Below, one piece after another: positions 45,150 to 55,694 of a DNA stretch of 64,000 nt. The notes beneath the pieces were generated by a model. It was not told where the DNA came from. It saw only the letters and a list, made by a program, of their open reading frames with translations, and ran no database searches. Origin of the DNA: Sansalvadorimonas sp965221135 (GTDB taxonomy: Bacteria; Pseudomonadota; Gammaproteobacteria; Pseudomonadales; Endozoicomonadaceae); contig CBDCRZ010000070.1 of NCBI GenBank assembly GCA_965221135.1, positions 1 through 64,000 of the forward strand, read 5' to 3'. Each line of letters begins with the position of its first letter. The first letter of the stretch is position 1. Both the position numbers and the translations under genes were made by a program.

Positions 45150-45481
45150 AGAGCTGAAAGTTTCGCGTCTGTTCTGGCATTCACTGGCGGTGGACGATGC
45201 CGAAAATGGTCAACCTGAGAGTCAACCAAAAAAGTCAACCAGGTTGACTTTTTGCAAGGGCTGGAAGGAGCTGTGGTTGACCCGCTAAGTATTTGTTATT
45301 GCGGCCTTAAAAAGTCAACCCCGGTGTGAGTCTGTCGCCAGCGCTTTTGCGGTGCTCCGTACCCGCTGATTATTGAACCCTGCAGGCCCCCCGTAAAGAC
45401 CGGGTTTCTATCGTGGGGATGTTCCTCGCCGTTATCACGTTTGAGTCTATCCTCTTCACCTCCTTTTTTGGGGGTGACTCT

Positions 45482-48400
45482 ATGCTCTTTAAGTCATGCA
45501 TTTGTATCTTGACGACCTCTATTGTCATCAGTCTGATTTCTCCCAATACCTTTTCCGGCAACAACAAGCTTATCCATATACCTGCGCTTAAATCTAATCA
45601 ACCGGTTTACCCGGTGCAAATTCATATCGACTCGACGGGAAGGGTCGCCATTCCGGGTACAAAGGGCACGCAAATCCACCCCCATGGAACAACATCCTGT
45701 TCTGTGGTGAAGGCTGGCGATCAACACATTGTGCATTGCCAGGGAAAGGAACAAAACACACAACTCACACTCACACACGCAAAGCAGGGATTCCCTCTTG
45801 TGATTGAAGGGAATGCCTTGACCCGTATTGAGGATAAATCGGGAGTTTGCAATATATTTTCTGAAGAGGGCGGTGAAATGTATATCCCTGACATTCATTG
45901 CTCACTTCACTCCAGTACCGAACGGCTTTTTCCTGAACTAACACCTCTGAATAGCTGGACAAGTGACGACAGCCATGAGCTTCAGACAAGCCCTTCACAC
46001 TCAGAGAATTCCGGAGACTGGACATTCTGGAAGGATAACTTCCCCTGGGACAGCATTGAGGTTCAATCTGACACTGAACTTCTTCCTGCAGACACTCCGG
46101 ATACGCACACTCTCAGAGTCCGTCCAGGAAAAAAGCGCATTCACACAGGGGAGCGCCCTTTTGTCTGCCCCGTCGAAGGCTGTAAAAAAGGCTTTACCCA
46201 ATCCAGTCACCTCACCATTCACAAGCGCATTCACACAGGGGAGCGCCCTTTTGTCTGCCCCGTCGAAGGCTGTAAAAAAGGCTTTACCCAATCCAGTCAC
46301 CTCACCATTCACAAGCGCATTCACACAGGGAAGCTCCCTTTTGTCTGCCCCGTCGAAGGCTGTAAAAAAGGCTTTATCCAATCCAATGCCCTCACCAGGC
46401 ACCAGCGCATTCACACAGGGGAGCGCCCTTTTGTCTGCCCCGTCGAAGGCTGTAAAAAAGGCTTTACCCTCTCCAGTCACCTCACCACTCACAAGCGCAT
46501 TCACACAGGGGAGCGCCCTTTTGTCTGCCCCGTCGAAGGCTGTAACCAGGGCTTTACCCAATCCAGTGCCCTCACCAGGCACAAGCGCATTCACACAAGG
46601 GAGCGCCCTTTTGTCTGCCCCGTCGAAGGCTGCAAACAGGGTTTTACCCAATCCAGTCACCTCACCACTCACAAGCGCATTCACACAGGGGAGCGCCCTT
46701 TTGTCTGCCCCGTCGAAGGATGCAAACAGGGCTTTACCGAATCCGGTGCCCTCACCAAGCACAAGCGCACTCACACAGGGGAGCGCCCTTTTGTCTGCCC
46801 CGTTGAAGGCTGCAAACAGGGCTTTACCCAATCCAGTGCCCTCACCAGGCACAAGCGCACTCACACAGGGGAGCGCCCTTTTGTCTGCCCCGTCGAAGGA
46901 TGCAAACAGGGCTTTACCGAATCCGGTGCCCTCACCAAGCACAAGCGCACTCACACAGGGGAGCGCCCTTTTGTCTGCCCCGTTGAAGGCTGCAAACAGG
47001 GCTTTACCCAATCCAGTGCCCTCACCAGGCACAAGCGCACTCACACAGGGGAGCGCCCTTTTGTCTGCCCCGTTGAAGGCTGCAAACAGGGCTTTACCCA
47101 ATCCAGTGGCCTCACCAGGCACAAGCGCACTCACACAGGGGAGCGCCCTTTTGTCTGCCCCGTCGAAGGCTGCAAACAGGGTTTTACCCAATCCAGTGCC
47201 CTCACCAGGCACAAGAGCATTCACACAGGGGAGCGCCATTTTGTCTGCCCAGTCGAAGGCTGCAAACAGGGCTTTACCCAATCCAGTCACCTCACCAGGC
47301 ACAAGCGCATTCACACAGGGAAGCGCCCTTTTGTCTGCCCCGTCGAAGGCTGTAAAAAAGGCTTTATCCACTCCAGTCACCACACCACTCACAAGCGCAC
47401 TCACACAGGGGAGCGCCCTTTTGTCTGCCCCGTCGAAGGCTGTAAAAAAGGTTTTGCTCGATCCGGCGCCCTCACCAGGCACAAGCGCATTCACACAGGG
47501 GAGCGCCCTTTTGTCTGCCCCGTCGAAGGCTGCAAACAGGGCTTTACCCAATCCTGTCACCTCGCCAGGCACAAGCGCATTCACAAAGGGGAGCGCCCTT
47601 TTGTCTGCCCCGTCGAAGGCTGTAAAAAAGGCTTTGCCCGATCCGGCGCCCTCACCAGGCACAAGCGCATTCACACAGGGGAGCGCCCTTTTGTCTGCCC
47701 CGTCGAAGGCTGTAACCAGGGCTTTACCCAATCCAGTGACCTCACCAAGCACAAGCGCATTCACACAGGGGAGCGCCCTTTTGTCTGCCCCGTCGAAGGA
47801 TGCAAACAGGGCTTTACCGAATCCGGTGCCCTCACCAAGCACAAGCGCACTCACACAGGGGAGCGCCCTTTTGTCTGCCCCGTTGAAGGCTGCAAACAGG
47901 GCTTTACCCAATCCAGTGCCCTCACCAGGCACAAGCGCACTCACACAGGGGAGCGCCCTTTTGTCTGCTCCGTCGAAGGCTGCAAGCAGGGCTTTACCCA
48001 ATCCGGTGCCCTCACCGCCCACAAGCGCATCCACACAGGGGAGCGCCCTTTTGTCTGCCCCGTCGAAGGCTGCAAACAGGGCTTTACCCACTCCAGTCAC
48101 CTCACCGCCCACAAGCGCACTCACACAGGGGAGCGCCCTTTTGTCTGCCCCGTCGAAGACTGCAAACAGGGCTTTACCCACTCCAGTCACCTCACCGCCC
48201 ACAAGCGCACTCACACAGGGGAGCACCCTTTTGTCTGCCCCGTTGAAGGCTGCAAACAGGGCTTTACCCAATCCAGTCACCTCACCACCCACAAACGCAT
48301 TCACACAGGGGAGCGCCCTTTTGTCTGCCCCGTCGAAGGCTGTAAAAAAGGCTTTACCCTCTCCAGTCACCTCACCACTCACAAGCGCATTCACACAGGG

Positions 48401-49513
48401 GAGCGCCCTTTTGTCTGCCCCGTCGAAGGCTGTAAAAAAGGCTTTACCCTCTCCAGTCACCTCACCACTCACAAGCGCATTCACACAGGGGAGCGCCCTT
48501 TTGTCTGCCCCGTCGAAGGCTGTAAAAAAGGCTTTACCCACTCCAGTCACCTCACCGCCCACAAGCGCACTCACACAGGGGAGCACCCTTTTGTCTGCCC
48601 CGTTGAAGGCTGCAAACAGGGCTTTACCCAATCCAGTCACCTCACCACCCACAAACGCATTCACACAGGGGAGCGCCCTTTTGTCTGCCCCGTCGAAGGC
48701 TGTAAAAAAGGCTTTGCCCGATCCAGTGACCTCACCGCCCACAAGCGCATTCACACAGGGGAGCGCCCTTTTGTCTGCCCCGTCGAAGGCTGTAAAAAAG
48801 GCTTTACCCAATCCAGTCATCTCACCACTCACAAGCGCATTCACACAGGGGAGCGCCCTTTTGTCTGCCCCGTCGAAGGCTGTAAAAAAGGCTTTACCCT
48901 CTCCAGTCACCTCACCACTCACAAGCGCATTCACACAGGGGAGCGCCCTTTTGTCTGCCCCGTCGAAGGCTGTAAAAAAGGCTTTGCCCGATCCAGTGAC
49001 CTCACCGCCCACAAGCGCATTCACACAGGGGAGCGCCCTTTTGTCTGCCCCGTCGAAGGCTGCAAACAGGGCTTTACCCAATCCAGTAACCTCACCACCC
49101 ACAAGCGCACTCACACAGGGGATCGCCCTTTTGTCTGCCCCGTCGAAGGCTGCAAACAGGGCTTTACCCAATCCAGTCATCTCACCACCCACAAGCGCAC
49201 TCACACAGGGGATCGCCCTTTTGTCTGCCCCGTCGAAGGCTGCAAACAGGGCTTTACCCAATCCAGTCATCTCACCACTCACAAGCGCATTCACACAGGG
49301 GAGCGCCCTTTTGTCTGCCCCGTCGAAGGCTGTAAAAAAGGCTTTGCCCGATCCAGTGACCTCACCATCCACAAGCGCACTCACACAGGGGAGCGCCCTT
49401 TTGTCTGCCCCGTCGAAGGCTGCAAACAGGGCTCTACCCAATCCAGTGACCTCACCAGGCACAAGCGCATTCACACAGGGAACAACACAAAATCCCATCC
49501 TTCTCTTGAGTGA
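45482..49513 (+). CDS. Secreted C2H2 zinc-finger array protein, unit 6 (37 fingers)
   Basis: The 1343-residue protein is the largest in the family: signal peptide, constant domain, then 37 fingers at about 46138-49479. Helix starts: QSSH, QSSH, QSNA, LSSH, QSSA, QSSH, ESGA, QSSA, ESGA, QSSA, QSSG, QSSA, QSSH, HSSH, RSGA, QSCH, RSGA, QSSD, ESGA, QSSA, QSGA, HSSH, HSSH, QSSH, LSSH, LSSH, HSSH, QSSH, RSSD, QSSH, LSSH, RSSD, QSSN, QSSH, QSSH, RSSD, QSSD. The pair ESGA-QSSA occurs three times (about 46717, 46897, 47797) with the same silent markers (GAAGGATGC, then GTTGAAGGC), showing duplication of two-finger blocks. Finger 14 has HHTTH in place of HLTTH. If all fingers bind, the site would span 111 bp. 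Confidence 0.9.
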   Translation: MLFKSCICILTTSIVISLISPNTFSGNNKLIHIPALKSNQPVYPVQIHIDSTGRVAIPGTKGTQIHPHGTTSCSVVKAGDQHIVHCQGKEQNTQLTLTHAKQGFPLVIEGNALTRIEDKSGVCNIFSEEGGEMYIPDIHCSLHSSTERLFPELTPLNSWTSDDSHELQTSPSHSENSGDWTFWKDNFPWDSIEVQSDTELLPADTPDTHTLRVRPGKKRIHTGERPFVCPVEGCKKGFTQSSHLTIHKRIHTGERPFVCPVEGCKKGFTQSSHLTIHKRIHTGKLPFVCPVEGCKKGFIQSNALTRHQRIHTGERPFVCPVEGCKKGFTLSSHLTTHKRIHTGERPFVCPVEGCNQGFTQSSALTRHKRIHTRERPFVCPVEGCKQGFTQSSHLTTHKRIHTGERPFVCPVEGCKQGFTESGALTKHKRTHTGERPFVCPVEGCKQGFTQSSALTRHKRTHTGERPFVCPVEGCKQGFTESGALTKHKRTHTGERPFVCPVEGCKQGFTQSSALTRHKRTHTGERPFVCPVEGCKQGFTQSSGLTRHKRTHTGERPFVCPVEGCKQGFTQSSALTRHKSIHTGERHFVCPVEGCKQGFTQSSHLTRHKRIHTGKRPFVCPVEGCKKGFIHSSHHTTHKRTHTGERPFVCPVEGCKKGFARSGALTRHKRIHTGERPFVCPVEGCKQGFTQSCHLARHKRIHKGERPFVCPVEGCKKGFARSGALTRHKRIHTGERPFVCPVEGCNQGFTQSSDLTKHKRIHTGERPFVCPVEGCKQGFTESGALTKHKRTHTGERPFVCPVEGCKQGFTQSSALTRHKRTHTGERPFVCSVEGCKQGFTQSGALTAHKRIHTGERPFVCPVEGCKQGFTHSSHLTAHKRTHTGERPFVCPVEDCKQGFTHSSHLTAHKRTHTGEHPFVCPVEGCKQGFTQSSHLTTHKRIHTGERPFVCPVEGCKKGFTLSSHLTTHKRIHTGERPFVCPVEGCKKGFTLSSHLTTHKRIHTGERPFVCPVEGCKKGFTHSSHLTAHKRTHTGEHPFVCPVEGCKQGFTQSSHLTTHKRIHTGERPFVCPVEGCKKGFARSSDLTAHKRIHTGERPFVCPVEGCKKGFTQSSHLTTHKRIHTGERPFVCPVEGCKKGFTLSSHLTTHKRIHTGERPFVCPVEGCKKGFARSSDLTAHKRIHTGERPFVCPVEGCKQGFTQSSNLTTHKRTHTGDRPFVCPVEGCKQGFTQSSHLTTHKRTHTGDRPFVCPVEGCKQGFTQSSHLTTHKRIHTGERPFVCPVEGCKKGFARSSDLTIHKRTHTGERPFVCPVEGCKQGSTQSSDLTRHKRIHTGNNTKSHPSLE

Positions 49514-49553
49514 CCATTCTCTGATAGCGCACGGACTGTATGGGGTGACAATA

Positions 49554-49602
49554 GGGTTATCAATATTATCTACATCTACAAATTTGTTTATATTGATAAC
49601 CC
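49554..49602 (+). terminator. Hairpin after unit 6
   Basis: Same stem as the other units with three extra bases in the loop side (CAATATTATCTAC). Confidence 0.5.
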
Positions 49603-49619
49603 ATCTGGTGGGGAATGAT

Positions 49620-49817
49620 TCAGCGATGAATGTTCTTCATCACCTTCTCCACCCCTCGGCTGGCAATGTAGCCACCCATCCCCAGCTGGACGATACCGAG
49701 CAACTTCAACGCCAGTGTTTCACTTAAGTCCGGGGAAGCCCAGCCCATCCATCGACACATAATCAGCGCCGTAAACACCAGCATAACAATGGGTCGCCAT
49801 ATAGGGCGCTGGGCCAA
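49620..49817 (-). pseudogene. Holin gene remnant, unit 6
   Basis: Antisense C-terminal holin fragment, as in unit 2. Confidence 0.8.
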
Positions 49818-50150
49818 AGAGCTGAAAGTTTCGCGTCTGTTCTGGCATTCACTGGCGGTGGACGATGCCGAAAATGGTCAACCTAAGAGTCAACCAAAAA
49901 AGTCAACCAGGTTGACTTTTTTCAAGGGCTGGAAGGAGCTGTGGTTGACCCGCTAAGTATTTGCTATTGCGGCCTTAAAAAGTCAACCCCGGTGTGAGTC
50001 TGTCGCCAGCGTTTTTGCGGTGCTCCGTACCCGCTGATTATTGAACCCTGCAGGCCCCCCGTAAAGACCGGGTTTCTATCGTGGGGATGTTCCTCGCCGT
50101 TATCACGTTTGAGTCTATCCTCATTCACCTTCTTTTTTGGGGGTGACTCT

Positions 50151-52472
50151 ATGCTCTTTAAGTCATGCATTTGTATCTTGACGACCTCTATTGTCATCAG
50201 TCTGATTTCTCCCAATACCTTTTCCGGCAACAACAAGCTTATCCATATACCTGCGCTTAAATCTAATCAACCGGTTTACCCGGTGCAAATTCATATCGAC
50301 TCGACGGGAAGGGTCGCCATTCCGGGTACAAAGGGCACGCAAATCCACCCCCATGGAACAACATCCTGTTCTGTGGTGAAGGCTGGCGATCAACACATTG
50401 TGCATTGCCAGGGAAAGGAACAAAACACACAACTCACACTCACACACGCAAAGCAGGCATTCCCTCTTGTGATTGAAGGGAATGCCTTGACCCGTATTGA
50501 GGATAAATCGGGAGTTTGCAATATATTTTCTGAAGAGGGCGGTGAAATGTATATCCCTGACATTCATTGCTCACTTCACTCCAGTACCGAACGGCTTTTT
50601 CCTGAACTAACACCTCTGAATAGTTGGACAAGTGACGACAGCCATGAGCTTCAGACAAGCCCTTCACACTCAGAGAATTCCGGAGACTGGACATTCTGGG
50701 AGGATAACTTCCCCTGGGACAGCATTGAGGTTCAATCTGACACTGAACTTCTTCCTGCAGACACTCCGGATACGCACACTCTCAGTGTCCGTCCAGGAAA
50801 AAAGCGCATTCACACAGGGGAGCGCCCTTTTGTCTGCCCCGTCGAAGGCTGCAAACAGGGCTTTGCCCAATCCGGTGCCCTCACCGCCCACAAGCGCATT
50901 CACACAGGGGAGCGCCCTTTTGTCTGCCCCGTCGAAGGCTGTAAAAAAGGCTTTGCCCGATCCAGTGACCTCACCAAGCACAAGCTCATTCACACAGGGG
51001 AGCGCCCTTTTGTCTGCCCCGTCGAAGGCTGTAAAAAAGGCTTTACCCTCTCCAGTAACCTCACCACCCACAAGCGCATTCACACAGAGGAGCGCCCTTT
51101 TGTCTGCCCCGTCGAAGGCTGTAAAAAAGGCTTTACCCTCTCCAGTAACCTCACCAGGCACAAGCGCATTCACACAGGGGAGCGCCCTTTTGTCTGCCCC
51201 GTCGAAGGCTGCAAACAGGGCTTTACCCAATCCAGTCACCTCACCACCCACAAGCGCATTCACACAGGGGAGCGCCCTTTTGTCTGCCCCGTCAAAGGCT
51301 GCAAACAGGGCTTTACCCAATCCGGTGCCCTCACCGCCCACAAGCGCACTCACACAGGGGAGCGCCCTTTTGTCTGCCCCGTCGAAGGCTGTAAAAAAGG
51401 CTTTGCCCAATCCAGTGACCTCACCAAGCACAAGCTCATTCACACAGGGGAGCGCCCTTTTGTCTGCCCCGTCGAAGGCTGCAAACAGAGCTTTACCCAA
51501 TCCAGTAACCTCACCACCCACAAGCGCACTCACACAGGGGAGCGCCCTTTTGTCTGCCCCGTCGAAGGCTGCAAACAGGGCTTTACCCAATCCAGTACCC
51601 TCACCACCCACAAGCGCACTCACACAGGGGCGCGCCCTTTTGTCTGCCCCGTCGAAGGCTGCAAACAGGGCTTTACCCAATCCAGTGCCCTCACCAAGCA
51701 CAAGCGCACTCATACAGGGGAGCGCCCTTTTGTCTGTCCCGTCGAAGGCTGCAAACAGGGCTTTACCGAATCCGGTCACCTCACCACCCACAAGCCCACT
51801 CACACAGGGGAGCGCCCTTTTGTCTGCCCCGTCGAAAGCTGCAAACAGGGCTTTACCCAATCCAGTGACCTCACCACCCACAAGCGCATTCACACAGGGG
51901 AGCGCCCTTTTGTCTGCCCCGTCGAAGGCTGCAAACAGGGCTTTACCAAATCCAGTAACCTCACCACCCACAAGCGCACTCACACAGGGGAGCGCCCTTT
52001 TGTCTGCCCCGTCGAAGGCTGCAAACAGGGCTTTACCAAATCCAGTAACCTCACCGCCCACAAGCGCATCCACACAGGGGAGCGCCCTTTTGTCTGCCCC
52101 GTCGAAGGCTGTAAAAAAGGCTTTACCCAATCCAGTAACCTCACCAATCACAAGCGCATTCACACAGGGGAGCGCCCTTTTGTCTGCCCCGTCGAAGGCT
52201 GCAAACAGGGCTTTACCCAATCCAGTACCCTCACCACCCACAAGCGCACTCACACAGGGGAGCGCCCTTTTGTCTGCCCCGTCGAAGGCTGTAACAAAGG
52301 CTTTGCCCGATCCAGTGACCTCACCGCCCACAAGCGCATTCACACAGGGGAGCGCCCTTTTGTCTGCCCCGTCGAAGGCTGCAAACAGAGCTTTATCCAA
52401 TCCGGTGCCCTCACCAGGCACCAGCGCATCCACTCAGGGGACAACACAAAATCCCATCCTTCTCTTGAGTGA
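50151..52472 (+). CDS. Secreted C2H2 zinc-finger array protein, unit 7 (18 fingers)
   Basis: The 773-residue protein has the shared signal peptide and constant domain, then 18 fingers at about 50809-52439: QSGA, RSSD, LSSN, LSSN, QSSH, QSGA, QSSD, QSSN, QSST, QSSA, ESGH, QSSD, KSSN, KSSN, QSSN, QSST, RSSD, QSGA. Fingers 13 and 14 share the rare KSSN helix and are neighbours, another local duplication. One linker is TEERP and one finger has PVKGC for PVEGC. Leader has one extra A (CTCATTCACC), shared only with unit 9. Confidence 0.9.
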   Translation: MLFKSCICILTTSIVISLISPNTFSGNNKLIHIPALKSNQPVYPVQIHIDSTGRVAIPGTKGTQIHPHGTTSCSVVKAGDQHIVHCQGKEQNTQLTLTHAKQAFPLVIEGNALTRIEDKSGVCNIFSEEGGEMYIPDIHCSLHSSTERLFPELTPLNSWTSDDSHELQTSPSHSENSGDWTFWEDNFPWDSIEVQSDTELLPADTPDTHTLSVRPGKKRIHTGERPFVCPVEGCKQGFAQSGALTAHKRIHTGERPFVCPVEGCKKGFARSSDLTKHKLIHTGERPFVCPVEGCKKGFTLSSNLTTHKRIHTEERPFVCPVEGCKKGFTLSSNLTRHKRIHTGERPFVCPVEGCKQGFTQSSHLTTHKRIHTGERPFVCPVKGCKQGFTQSGALTAHKRTHTGERPFVCPVEGCKKGFAQSSDLTKHKLIHTGERPFVCPVEGCKQSFTQSSNLTTHKRTHTGERPFVCPVEGCKQGFTQSSTLTTHKRTHTGARPFVCPVEGCKQGFTQSSALTKHKRTHTGERPFVCPVEGCKQGFTESGHLTTHKPTHTGERPFVCPVESCKQGFTQSSDLTTHKRIHTGERPFVCPVEGCKQGFTKSSNLTTHKRTHTGERPFVCPVEGCKQGFTKSSNLTAHKRIHTGERPFVCPVEGCKKGFTQSSNLTNHKRIHTGERPFVCPVEGCKQGFTQSSTLTTHKRTHTGERPFVCPVEGCNKGFARSSDLTAHKRIHTGERPFVCPVEGCKQSFIQSGALTRHQRIHSGDNTKSHPSLE

Positions 52473-52512
52473 CCATACCCTGATAGCGCACGGACTGTAT
52501 GGGGTGACAATA

Positions 52513-52558
52513 GGGTTATCAATATCTACATCTACAAATTTGTTTCTATTGATAACCC
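52513..52558 (+). terminator. Hairpin after unit 7
   Basis: Same 12-bp stem as in unit 2. Confidence 0.5.
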
Positions 52559-52575
52559 ATCTGGTGGGGAATGAT

Positions 52576-52773
52576 TCAGCGATGAATGTTCTTCATCACC
52601 TTCTCCACCCCTCGGCTGGCAATGTAGCCACCCATCCCCAGCTGGACGATACCGAGCAACTTCAACGCCAGTGTTTCACTTAAGTCCGGGGAAGCCCAGC
52701 CCATCCATCGACACATAATCAGCGCCGTAAACACCAGCATAACAATGGGTCGCCATATGGGGCGCTGGGCCAA
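52576..52773 (-). pseudogene. Holin gene remnant, unit 7
   Basis: Antisense C-terminal holin fragment, as in unit 2. Confidence 0.8.
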
Positions 52774-53098
52774 AGAGTTGAAAATTTCGCGTCTGTTCTG
52801 GCATTCACTGGCGGTGGACGATGCCGAAAATGGTCAACCTGAGAGTCAACCAAAAAAGTCAACCAGGTTGACTATTTCCAAGGAATGGACAGAGCTTTGG
52901 TTGACCCGCTAACTATTTGCTATTGCGGCCTTAAAAAGTTAACCCGGTGTGAGTCTGTCGCCAGCGCTTTTGCGGTGCTCCGTACCCGCTGATTATTGAA
53001 CCCTGCAGGCCCCCCGTAAAGACCGGGTTTCTATCGTGGGGATGTTCCTCGCCGTTATCACGTTTGAGTCTATCCTCTTCACCTTCTGGGGGGACTCT

Positions 53099-55060
53099 AT
53101 GCTCTTTAAGTCATGCATTTGTATTTTGACGACCTCTATAGTCATCAGTCTGATTTCTCCCAATACCTTTTCCGGCAACAACAAGCTTATCCATATACCT
53201 GCGCTTAAATCTAATCAACCGGTTTACCCGGGGCAAATTCATATCGACTCGACGGGAAGGGTCGCCATTCCGGGTACAAAGGGCACGCAAATCCACCCCC
53301 ATGGAACAACATCCTGTTCTGTGGTGAAGGCTGGCGATCAACACATTGTGCATTGCCAGGGAAAGGAACAAAACACACAACTCACTCTCACACACGCAAA
53401 GCAGGCATTCCCTCTTGTGATTGAAGGGAATGCCTTGACCCGTATTGAGGATAAATCGGGAGTTTGCAATATATTTTCTGAAGAGGGCGGTGAAATGTAT
53501 ATCCCTGACATTCATTGCTCACTTCACTCCAGTACCGAACGGCTTTTTCCTGAACTAACACCTCTGAATAGCTGGACAAGTGACGACAGCCATGAGCTTC
53601 AGACAAGCCCTTCACACTCAGAGAATTCCGAAGACTGGACATTCTGGGAGGATAACTTCCCCTGGGACAGCATTGAGGTTCAATCTGACACTGAACTTCT
53701 TCCTGCAGACACTCCGGATACGCACACTCTCAGAGTCCGCCCAGGAAAAAAGCGTATTCACACAGGGGAGCGCCCTTTTGTCTGCCCCGTCGAAGGCTGC
53801 AAACAGAGCTTTACCCAATCCGGCCACCTCATCACCCACAAGCGCACTCACACAGGGGAGCGCCCTTTTGTCTGCCCCGTCGAAGGCTGCAAAAAAGGCT
53901 TTACCCAATCCAGTGTCCTCATCAGGCACAAGCGCATTCACACAGGGGCGCGCCCTTTTGTCTGCCCCGTCGAAGGCTGCAAACAGGGCTTTACCCAATC
54001 CGGTGCCCTCATCAGGCACAAGCGCATTCACACAGGGGCGCGCCCTTTTGTCTGCCCCGTCGAAGGCTGCAAACAGGGCTTTACCCAATCCGGTCACCTC
54101 ACCATCCACAAGCGCACTCACACAGGGGAGCGCCCTTTTGCCTGCCCCGTCGAAGGCTGCAAACAAGGCTTTACCCACTCCAGTCACCTCACCACTCACA
54201 AGCGCATTCACACAGGGGAGCGCCCTTTTGTCTGCCCCGTCGAAGGCTGCAAACAGAGCTTTACACAATCCGGTAACCTCATCACCCACAAGCGCACTCA
54301 CACAGGGGCGCGCCCTTTTGTCTGCCCCGTCGAAGGCTGCAAAAAAGGCTTTACCCAATCCAGTGTCCTCACCACCCACAAGCGCACTCACACAGGGGAG
54401 CGCCCTTTTGTCTGCCCCGTCGAAGGCTGCAAAAAAGGCTTTACCCAATCCAGTGACCTCACCACTCACAAGCGCATTCACACAGGGGAACGCCCTTTTG
54501 TCTGCCCCGTCGAAGGCTGCAAACAGAGCTTTACACAATCCGGTAACCTCATCACCCACAAGCGCACTCACACAGGGGAGCGCCCTTTTGTCTGCCCCGT
54601 TGAAGGCTGCAACAGGGGCTTTACCAAATTCAGTATCCTCACCAAGCACAAGCGCATTCACCCAGGGGAGCGCCCTTTTGTCTGCCCCGTCGAAGGCTGC
54701 AAACAGAGCTTTACCGTATCCGATGCCCTCACCAGGCACAAGCGCATTCACACAGCGGAGCGCCCTTTTGTCTGCCCCGTCGAAGGCTGTAAAAAAGGCT
54801 TTACCCACTCCAGTCACCTCACCAGGCACAAGCGCATTCACACAGGGGAGCGCCCTTTTGTCTGCCCCGTCGAAGGCTGCAAACAGGGCTTTACCCAATC
54901 CAGTAACCTCACCAGGCACAAGCGCATTCACACAGGGGAGCACCCTTTTGTCTGCCCCGTCGAAGACTGCAAACAGGGCTTTACCCAATCCGGTCACCTC
55001 ACCTCTCACAAGCGCATTCACACAGGGAACAACACAAAATCCCATCCTTCTCTTGAGTGA
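53099..55060 (+). CDS. Secreted C2H2 zinc-finger array protein, unit 8 (14 fingers, most varied helices)
   Basis: The 653-residue protein has the shared N-terminus (with PGQIH for PVQIH) and 14 fingers at about 53757-55026: QSGH, QSSV, QSGA, QSGH, HSSH, QSGN, QSSV, QSSD, QSGN, KFSI, VSDA, HSSH, QSSN, QSGH. It holds the least usual helices of the family (KFSI, VSDA) and Ile at the residue after Leu-4 in several fingers (HLITHKR, VLIRHKR). The short leader T1G6 is shared with unit 2. Linkers include TGARP, PGERP and TAERP. Confidence 0.9.
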   Translation: MLFKSCICILTTSIVISLISPNTFSGNNKLIHIPALKSNQPVYPGQIHIDSTGRVAIPGTKGTQIHPHGTTSCSVVKAGDQHIVHCQGKEQNTQLTLTHAKQAFPLVIEGNALTRIEDKSGVCNIFSEEGGEMYIPDIHCSLHSSTERLFPELTPLNSWTSDDSHELQTSPSHSENSEDWTFWEDNFPWDSIEVQSDTELLPADTPDTHTLRVRPGKKRIHTGERPFVCPVEGCKQSFTQSGHLITHKRTHTGERPFVCPVEGCKKGFTQSSVLIRHKRIHTGARPFVCPVEGCKQGFTQSGALIRHKRIHTGARPFVCPVEGCKQGFTQSGHLTIHKRTHTGERPFACPVEGCKQGFTHSSHLTTHKRIHTGERPFVCPVEGCKQSFTQSGNLITHKRTHTGARPFVCPVEGCKKGFTQSSVLTTHKRTHTGERPFVCPVEGCKKGFTQSSDLTTHKRIHTGERPFVCPVEGCKQSFTQSGNLITHKRTHTGERPFVCPVEGCNRGFTKFSILTKHKRIHPGERPFVCPVEGCKQSFTVSDALTRHKRIHTAERPFVCPVEGCKKGFTHSSHLTRHKRIHTGERPFVCPVEGCKQGFTQSSNLTRHKRIHTGEHPFVCPVEDCKQGFTQSGHLTSHKRIHTGNNTKSHPSLE

Positions 55061-55100
55061 CCATTCCCTGATAGTGCACGGGCTGTATGGAGTGACAATA

Positions 55101-55146
55101 GGGTTATCAATATCTACATCTACAAATTTGTTTCTATTGATAACCC
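55101..55146 (+). terminator. Hairpin after unit 8
   Basis: Same 12-bp stem as in unit 2. Confidence 0.5.
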
Positions 55147-55163
55147 ATCTGGTGGGGAATGAT

Positions 55164-55361
55164 TCAGCGATGAATGTTCTTCATCACCTTCTCCACCCCT
55201 CGGCTGGCAATGTAGCCACCCATCCCCAGCTGGACGATACCGAGCAACTTCAACGCCAGTGTTTCACTTAAGTCCGGGGAAGCCCAGCCCATCCATCGAC
55301 ACATAATCAGCGCCGTAAACACCAGCATAACAATGGGTCGCCATATGGGGCGCTGGGCCAA
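55164..55361 (-). pseudogene. Holin gene remnant, unit 8
   Basis: Antisense C-terminal holin fragment, as in unit 2. Confidence 0.8.
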
Positions 55362-55694
55362 AGAGCTGAAAGTCTCGCGTTTGTTCTGGCATTCACTGGC
55401 GGTGGACGATACCGAAAATGGTCAACCTGAGAGTCAACCAAAAAAGTCAACCAGGTTGACTATTTCCAAGGAATGGACAGAGCTTTGGTTGACCCGCTAA
55501 CTATTTGCTATTGCGGCCTTAAAAAGTCAACCCCGGTGTGAGTCTGTCGCCAGCGCTTTTGTGGTGCTCCGTACCCGCTGATTATTGAACCCTGCAGGCC
55601 CCCCGTAAAGACCGGGTTTCTATCGTGGGGATGTTCCTCGCCGTTATCACGTTTGAGTCTATCCTCATTCACCTTCTTTTTTGGGGGGGACTCT

